NCBI RefSeq assembly: GCF_000004195.4
Contig: NC_030683.2
Location: forward strand, 3,503,133 to 3,567,132
Direction: 5' to 3'
From: Xenopus tropicalis
Taxonomy: Eukaryota; Chordata; Amphibia; Anura; Pipidae
Length of the DNA: 64,000 nucleotides
Below the pieces are notes generated by a model. That model searched no databases. It was given only the letters and a program-made list of their open reading frames with translations, and was not told where the DNA came from. Made by a program: the position numbers and the translations under genes. Below are positions 60,454-64,000 of this stretch, piece after piece (within the stretch, counting starts at the first letter, position 1; every line of letters starts with the position of its first letter).

Positions 60454-61969
60454 GGTATTGCTTTACTGCACTGCAGTAAAGCAATACCTTTCTACTGTGC
60501 CTCTGCACAGTCCAGTAATAGAGTCAGTAAATCTGCAATTTGCAGCAATGCAGTTAACCCAGACAAATTGAGAAACTTCTTAGCATGCAGTAGGTTCATC
60601 TATAATGTAGCAACTATTAAAGGGGAACTTTCCCTCTATGTAATAGATATATAAACGGATAAAATCAACTGCATATGATAAAGCTCTCCGTGCTCTTCCC
60701 CCCGCAGGCACTGGCTGTACGGAGATAAACTCTTTGAAGGGGAACTGCCAGACGGTAAGTACTTGTATTTGGAGGCCTACAAAGCAGGGGACCCCAGTGG
60801 GAACTTGGGGGGCAGCCGAGCCCACATTAGGCCCAATTACTATTAATTGACCTGTAACTCCTGGAATCTTACTGGATATCCCTGAAGTGTAGAAATAAAT
60901 CCTCAAGCAGCTTGTTAAGCTGAGGTTTCTGGGAGTTGTATTAGTTCTTTATGTGGTGGGGCCTCTTCCTTTATGTACGTATTGATTGGGGCCCTTTAGA
61001 TGGAAGGTATTCTTACATCTGATGGGGGGCACACGCAGTGTGGCACGGAACCAGCCCCTGTGTAGTATTTGGGTTTTTACTGGTTTAGTGCTTGCGTGGG
61101 CCAGCAGGGGGCAGGAGTGTGCTGCACTTTGTATCAAATGCTGAGTCCCAGCCTAAAGGGGAACTATTTTATAAACATTTTGTAAATATGGCCCTACATA
61201 AGGTGCCAATCGATTCAGCAGATTATCTGCCTGTGTATGCCCCCCCCCCAGTCTGAAATTGGGCAGATACCGGAAGAGAAGATCCACTCACTTGGCAACC
61301 TCGCCATACACTGCAAGATCCGCTCATTTGAGGTTTTATGGCTTCAGCCTGGTTCCCTGAGCAGCTGGGCAGTCCTTAGGCACCTCTTATTGGCCCCCCT
61401 GCTGGAGTGATGGGAGGGAGCCCCCTGCAGGTTGGGTTATGTAGTGAGTCTATAGGGGTACAATTTCAGGTGGGGTTTGGGTTCAGGTCGGCACAGTTAC
61501 AGTGAGAGAATGATTGGCCGTAACATTCCCTGTGTTCTTTCCCTCTCTCCCCAGATTGCTGGAGTGATGGGAGGGAGCCCCCTGCAGGTTGGGTTATGTA
61601 GTGAGTCTATAGGGGTACAATTTCAGGTGGGGTTTGGGTTCGGGTCGGCACAGTTACAGCGAGAGAATGATTGGCCGTAACATTCCCTGTGTTCTTTCCC
61701 TCTCTCCCCAGATTGCTGGAGTGATGGGAGGGAGCCCCCTGCAGGTTGGGTTATGTAGTGAGTCTATAGGGGTACAATTTTAGGTGGGGTTTGGGTTCGG
61801 GTTGGCACAGTTACAGTGAGAGAATGATTGGCCGTAACATTCCCTGTGTTCGTTCCCTCTCTCCCCAGACGTAATACGAGTGAGAGGCTGGTTCCCGAGG
61901 AGGTGCGTCGTTAAATGCGTCTCCGACTCTGGTTCCGACCAATCAGACGATGAGAAGAAAACCAGATAG
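47954..61969 (+). CDS. zdhhc6: ZDHHC6, ER-resident DHHC palmitoyltransferase with SH3-like tail (10 coding exons, complete)
   Basis: Join of 47954-48214, 48288-48379, 49773-49932, 51084-51245, 56408-56461, 58720-58887, 59602-59643, 60152-60297, 60708-60754 and 61869-61969: 1233 nt, 410 codons plus TAG, one frame, all introns GT-AG. The human protein has 413 residues. Visible parts: TM1 about 22-44 and TM2 about 56-76; cysteine-rich domain from C99 (CKVC, HHCRKC) to the catalytic D124-H-H-C127 motif; TM3 about 142-163; TM4 about 197-222; a TTxE-like TSIE at 234-237; an SH3-like region about 314-395; and a C-terminal KKTR, a dilysine ER-retrieval signal. Cys326, 327 and 341 align with the human SH3 cysteines that ZDHHC16 palmitoylates to control ZDHHC6 activity and turnover. 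Known substrates of the family include calnexin, the transferrin receptor and the IP3 receptor (with SELENOK). Confidence 0.97.
48288..48379 (+). CDS. zdhhc6: ZDHHC6 coding exon 2 (start of cysteine-rich domain)
   Basis: 92 nt, residues 88-117 plus two bases of Arg118. Acceptor TCTGATTGCAG|GAG, donor AACAG|GTACCG. It carries the first zinc-ligand pairs, C99-x2-C102 and H112-C113-x2-C116. The intron before it is only 73 bp (48215-48287), far shorter than the others. Confidence 0.96.
48470..48616. mobile_element. Foldback MITE in ZDHHC6 intron 2
   Basis: Arms of about 58 bp: GGGGCAGCCATTCAAGCTGG ... 'acatagcagataa' and the inverse 'ttatctgctatgt' ... CCAGCTTGAATGGCTGCCCC. A spacer of about 28 bp. 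No coding content. Its right arm merges into the first unit of the 89-bp array. Confidence 0.85.
48603..49558. repeat. 89-bp minisatellite in ZDHHC6 intron 2, about 10.7 copies
   Basis: Unit 'gaatggctgcccccggggct' + 'acacagcggggtatttatat' + 'aaactatagtagggtttctg' + 'tagcaaacaccccagctgta' + CCAGTGCAG. More than 97% alike. It ends 215 bp before the exon 3 acceptor. Confidence 0.95.
49773..49932 (+). CDS. zdhhc6: ZDHHC6 coding exon 3 (DHHC active site, TM3)
   Basis: 160 nt: one base to complete Arg118, then 53 codons. Acceptor CTTCCCTTCAG|G, donor AGA|GTAAGT. It contains [14 protein letters not shown] with catalytic Cys127 and most of TM3. The open frame runs on past the donor for about 90 nt, but the GTAAGT and homology (TQLYNR then SFGW) place the end at 49932. 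Confidence 0.97.
49997..51006 (+). repeat. 94-bp minisatellite in ZDHHC6 intron 3, about 10.7 copies
   Basis: It starts 'tatctctctctgtacag|gct' about 60 bp after exon 3 and fills nearly the whole intron, ending about 80 bp before exon 4. The unit is identical to that in VTI1A intron 2. Each copy carries ATCTCTCTGTACAG, which looks like a 3' splice site. Copies vary at GAGCAAA/GGGCAAA/GAACAAA and by one extra T. Confidence 0.95.
51084..51245 (+). CDS. zdhhc6: ZDHHC6 coding exon 4 (TM4)
   Basis: 162 nt, 54 codons, phase 0: [18 protein letters not shown] up to GMLFFIQ, donor CAG|GTAGGA. Acceptor ATTGTTTCTACAG|ATC. It holds the luminal loop and TM4 (about 197-222). The 94-bp tandem array ends about 80 bp before its acceptor. 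Confidence 0.96.
51246..52395. other. ZDHHC6 intron 4, 5' part, with a local duplication
   Basis: About 51690-51890 and 51905-52085 are direct copies (from 'aattaaaatactgacttatt' to 'gcagagcagggtaggtg'), with a third diverged start at 52098. No exon seen. Confidence 0.6.
52396..55872. mobile_element. MITE with about 30 internal 112-bp copies (minus orientation) in ZDHHC6 intron 4
   Basis: Left arm 'ggtatggggatcccttatcc' at 52396 with 'atggagt' complement (ACTCCAT) follows. The array runs about 52506-55870 in the orientation of 7403-8496. The right arm is lost; unique sequence starts directly at 'cttctgtcgctagactccat'. It is the largest array in the window (about 3.4 kb). Sporadic one-base deletions (CCTTTTC for CCCTTTTC, AATAAACAG for AATAAAACAG) recur in clusters. 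Confidence 0.9.
55873..56407. other. Unique CpG-containing end of ZDHHC6 intron 4
   Basis: Unique, with CAGTTAATTAGCTCGCGG at 55955 and many CpGs. Not exon-like in either frame. It may be conserved non-coding DNA, or only the undisturbed flank of exon 5. Confidence 0.35.
56408..56461 (+). CDS. zdhhc6: ZDHHC6 coding exon 5
   Basis: 54 nt, 18 codons: [18 protein letters not shown]. Acceptor CTCCGCTGCAG|ATG, donor AAG|GTAAAC. It contains the conserved TSIE motif just after TM4, the position of TTxE in DHHC enzymes. It is flanked by the 3.4-kb array of intron 4 and the 2.1-kb array of intron 5. Confidence 0.95.
56562..58676. repeat. 104-bp minisatellite in ZDHHC6 intron 5, about 20 copies
   Basis: Unit 'cagtacagtatgggggtaca' + 'gcttattgtgtgcccagaac' + 'attccttctctgtatatttg' + 'tatttatacatatgggtagg' + 'gggtgccatagtgtttccct' + TAGA. 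It yields evenly spaced 75- and 85-codon frames, 104 bp apart, on both strands; none is a gene. TATATTAG replaces TATATTTG mainly in the 3' third. Confidence 0.96.
58720..58887 (+). CDS. zdhhc6: ZDHHC6 coding exon 6
   Basis: 168 nt, 56 codons (residues 244-299), [20 protein letters not shown] onward to HPFALT. Acceptor TTCCCCAACAG|GCT, donor ACG|GTAATC. This is the cytosolic region between TM4 and the SH3-like domain. It is preceded within 45 bp by the end of the 104-bp array. Confidence 0.96.
58888..59601. other. ZDHHC6 intron 6
   Basis: No array. Short dispersed phrases such as 'cagtccagtaatagag' recur (here about 59150 and at about 60509 in intron 8). C-run at 59363-59371. Confidence 0.4.
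59602..59643 (+). CDS. zdhhc6: ZDHHC6 coding exon 7 (micro-exon)
   Basis: 42 nt, 14 codons, [14 protein letters not shown]. Acceptor TTGTTTATCAG|GTT, donor AGT|GTGAGT. It matches [13 protein letters not shown] of vertebrate ZDHHC6 and is phase 0 at both ends. Confidence 0.95.
59644..60151. other. ZDHHC6 intron 7, with a MITE-like fragment
   Basis: 59785-59990 begins TTATTAAAGGGACAGTATAC, like TTAAAGG-type Xenopus MITE ends; the other end is not clear. No coding signal. Confidence 0.4.
60152..60297 (+). CDS. zdhhc6: ZDHHC6 coding exon 8 (SH3-like domain, regulatory cysteines)
   Basis: 146 nt, residues 314-361 plus two bases of Lys362. Acceptor TCCCATCCCAG|GTG, donor TTAAA|GTAAGT. It has [12 protein letters not shown] and a further TPCTEEPR, that is Cys326, 327 and 341. 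The three cysteines align with human 328, 329 and 343. Confidence 0.95.
60400..60447. repeat. (TA)n microsatellite in ZDHHC6 intron 8
   Basis: About 22 TA pairs, directly next to the palindrome at 60449-60493. Confidence 0.95.
60449..60493. repeat. 45-nt perfect palindrome
   Basis: Arm AGAAAGGTATTGCTTTACTG plus CA, one central C, then the exact complement. No mismatch. It adjoins the (TA)n run; together they would extrude as a cruciform or fold as a hairpin in the transcript. Confidence 0.9.
60708..60754 (+). CDS. zdhhc6: ZDHHC6 coding exon 9
   Basis: 47 nt: one base finishing Lys362, 15 codons [15 protein letters not shown], and one base of the next Asp. Acceptor CCCCCGCAG|G, donor GACG|GTAAGT. 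YWLYGDK is the conserved core of the SH3-like fold. The stretch after it (LFEGELPD) differs from human in sequence and length. Confidence 0.93.
60755..61397. other. ZDHHC6 intron 9, 5' part, with a MITE copy
   Basis: 61185-61340 ('aaggtgccaatcgattcagc' to 'cgccatacactgcaagatcc') is a diverged copy of the element seen at 598-862. The rest is unique. Confidence 0.45.
61398..61868 (+). repeat. 157-bp tandem triplication ending at the exon 10 splice acceptor
   Basis: Three copies with AG ends at 61554, 61711 and 61868, exactly 157 bp apart. Each copy starts 'attgctggagtgatgggagg' (first copy partly different at its left end). Each ends 'cattccctgtgttctttccc' + TCTCTCCCCAG. The last AG is the true acceptor of exon 10. 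Upstream copies end in identical polypyrimidine tracts and AG, so they are strong decoy acceptors. Confidence 0.95.
61869..61969 (+). CDS. zdhhc6: ZDHHC6 coding exon 10 (C terminus, stop)
   Basis: 101 nt: two bases, then 32 codons and TAG at 61967-61969. It reads [16 protein letters not shown], an acidic linker, and the terminal DEKKTR. The last four residues KKTR fit a KKxx dilysine ER-retrieval signal, as human KKNR does. The acceptor CTCTCTCCCCAG is the third of three identical copies 157 bp apart (see the repeat at 61398-61868). Confidence 0.95.
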
Positions 61970-63310
61970 CCTTTCCAGAACCCGGCGCTCAGTACTTTAT
62001 CCCATAACAGACTGAGATACAGTCAGAGAATTCAATGCATTACTGGACCCCTGAGGGTTGGGCACTAAGTTGGGCGGCCTACTGTACCCCTATATGGTGC
62101 CATTGGGTTCCAACGTCCCATTATTCTGCCCAAAAAGTCACATTTGTGCCCTACGGCCCGATGTCACTTACGCAACTGGTACCCAATACCAAAGGGGGGG
62201 CGACTTGGACTTGTGTCTGTGCTGCAGCAGCCAGACCATAGCTTTAACTTGGACCCAAGCAGTGGGCGGGGCTAGAACTCTCTGATAGGGATTTACAGGG
62301 GGAGGAGCAAGGGTATCTTAAGCAATGGGTGGGGCTAGGGAAAGGAACGGGGTTTATAATTCAAGCAGCAGGTGGGATTATGACACTGATATTACAGGGG
62401 AACTTGCAGGGGGTTGGGCAAGCAGTCTGTAACTCAAGCAATGGGGGCGGGGCCTAAACACTGCAATGGCAACTTACAGGGAAATGGGCAGGGAGTCTGT
62501 AATTGGACAACTATCAAATTAAAGGCAAAATAAAAGATGTGGGTCAATGTAAGGTTCAAAAATACCAGACCCGAAATCATCTTAAAGTTTAGATTTTATG
62601 TTTAGTTTTATGTTTATGTGTTTCGTTTTATGGTGCGATTCCCCTTTAAATGTGTATGTGAGACGGAGAGCAGCAGTTATATAGTTAAATAGCAGGGGGG
62701 ATGCTGTTGGGGGTTGGCTCCCAAATTGTGTTAGGGGGTCCTGGGGCCACAGGCAAGCCGGGGCAGACAGACTCTGAGAATACCCCCGGCTGTTTTGCAC
62801 TGAAGGAAATAGCACCCCTAATGCGTTTGGGTTTACTTGTCCTTTAAAGAAAAGTCAGTCCATAGGAAATAGTGAGTCGCTTTGTGCACTTTCCCATCAC
62901 AACCTGTAGGCTCCAGTTCTACTCATGCTGCACCCCCAGTACTTACAGTATTGTCTGTTACCCCTCATCTACTCCTGTAGTATTCCCCCCCCGGGGGGCA
63001 CAAACCTCCAACACCAGTATTCCAAGTGGAGGCAGAGAGTTGTAGTGCAACAAGAGCAGGTTGTTTACAGGATACACATCCCTGCCTTGTGGGTTCCCTC
63101 TTCAACCAGCGCTGCCAAACGACATTGAACTGTTAATGGGGCCCCCCAACCCCCCCGTGTGTGTCCGACTGCAGAATCTCTTTATTTATGGTTTGTTTCC
63201 TAATTACCCCGTGTCGCTCTTTCCTTTACTCCTAACTATTTTTTTGTAGCCGAACTGAATCCGAATCTTTTTACAAATATCCAGACTCTTTGTTGGTAAT
63301 AAAATGAAAA
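61970..63310 (+). other. zdhhc6: ZDHHC6 3' UTR and polyadenylation candidates
   Basis: No further reading frame. AATAAA occurs at 62529-62534 (followed by AGATGTGGG) and at 63298-63303 (TGGTAATAAAATG). Either could end the transcript. The later one is followed by a GT-containing stretch and then the G-rich array. About 62040-62500 has short repeated phrases (GGGCGGGGCT, 'cagggggttgggcaag'). 62500-62850 looks like a dispersed repeat ending in ACTTGTCCTTTAAAG. Confidence 0.5.
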
Positions 63311-63384
63311 ACGAACCGCTTTGTACAATCGTTTGTGGCATCGACAGGGGGGGGGGGAGCGGCCTGGGGGGGCAAGGGGGAAAG

Positions 63385-64000
63385 TGCAGGGAGGTTTGGC
63401 TTGGGGGGAGAGGGGAAGGGAAAGGGGGTTCGGGGAGTAGAGAGACAAATGGGGGGAGAGGGGAAATATAGAAGGGGGGAGAAGAGGGAGGATGGGGGGA
63501 GTAAGGCCAAACAGTTGGGGGGGGGAATAGAAAAGGAAAGGAGAGGGGATGAGAGACAGAAGGAGAGAGGGGAAGGGAAAGGGGGTTCGGGGAGTAGAGA
63601 GACAAATGGGGGGAGAGGGGAAATATAGAAGGGGGAGAAGAGGGAGGATGGGGGGGAGTAAGGCCAAACAGTTGGGGGGGGGGAATAGAAAAGGAAAGGA
63701 GAGGGGATGAGAGACAGAAGGAGAGAGGGGAAGGGAAAGGGGGTTCGAGGAGTAGAGAGACAAATGGGGGAGAGGGGAAATATAGAAGGGGGGAGAAGAG
63801 GGAGGATGGGGGGGAGTAAGGCCAAACAGTTGGGGGGGGAATAGAAAAGGAAAGGAGAGGGGATGAGAGACAGAAGGAGAGAGGGGAAGGGAAAGGGGGT
63901 TCGGGGAGTAGAGAGACAAATGGGGGAGAGGGGAAATATAGAAGGGGGGAGAAGAGGGAGGATGGGGGGGAGTAAGGCCAAACAGTTGGGGGGGGGGGAA
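63385..64000. repeat. About 157-bp purine-rich tandem array, at least 4 copies, continuing past the edge
   Basis: The phrase 'ggccaaacagttgggg' recurs at about 63505, 63662, 63820 and 63976. The unit includes 'ggggaagggaaagggggttc', 'gagtagagagacaaatgggg' and 'gaaatatagaaggggggaga'. Strong strand bias: almost all G/A on the plus strand. Minus-strand proline-rich frames up to 236 codons are artefacts. It lies just downstream of the probable ZDHHC6 poly(A) site. Confidence 0.93.

Noticed and set aside
63204..63981. Proline/serine-rich minus frames (227-236 codons)
   Set aside because: Complement of a purine-only array; low complexity, no support.

Overview
The window is vertebrate nuclear DNA, almost certainly from a clawed frog (Xenopus; X. 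tropicalis or a close relative, species not settled). Three things point there: split genes with GT-AG introns, two tetrapod orthologues arranged head to head, and dispersed palindromic MITE-type repeats and MITE-riding tandem repeats of the kind abundant in Xenopus. There is no bacterial or phage content, no CRISPR array, and no tRNA or rRNA gene that I can see.

Two protein-coding genes are supported. (1) VTI1A, the Golgi/endosome Qb-SNARE, lies on the minus strand. Four coding exons (43613-43520, 41145-41087, 36663-36553, 10993-10916) join in frame to give the first 114 residues, the N-terminal regulatory domain. The SNARE motif and membrane anchor must lie beyond the left edge. (2) ZDHHC6, an ER protein S-acyltransferase with a C-terminal SH3-like domain, lies on the plus strand. 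Ten coding exons (47954-61969) join in frame to a complete 410-residue protein. The two genes diverge from a 4.3-kb intergenic interval. They are also head-to-head neighbours in human, so this is conserved synteny.

Layout: 1-10915 is VTI1A intron 4 (MITEs, two 112-bp arrays and a 62-bp array). 10994-36552 is the very long VTI1A intron 3, packed with minisatellites of 36, 112, 21, 25, 51, 35, about 80, 30/28 and 134 bp. 36664-41086 is intron 2 (94-bp array, reverse-transcriptase-derived array, 37-bp and 24-bp arrays). 41146-43519 is intron 1 (26-bp G/C-skewed array). 43614-47953 is the shared upstream region, with ETS, GC-box and ZNF143-like motifs and 20-bp and 40-bp arrays. 47954-61969 is ZDHHC6, whose introns 2, 3, 4, 5 and 9 each hold a different tandem array. 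61970-64000 is its 3' UTR/flank and a 157-bp array that runs off the edge.

The main novelty is repeat architecture, not a new gene system. Adding the array spans gives about 26 kb of tandem repeats in 64 kb. Several arrays sit directly upstream of splice acceptors. The same 94-bp unit sits in the same transcript sense just before VTI1A exon 3 and ZDHHC6 exon 4. The acceptor region of ZDHHC6 exon 10 is itself triplicated. Nearly all long open frames in the window are artefacts of these arrays.
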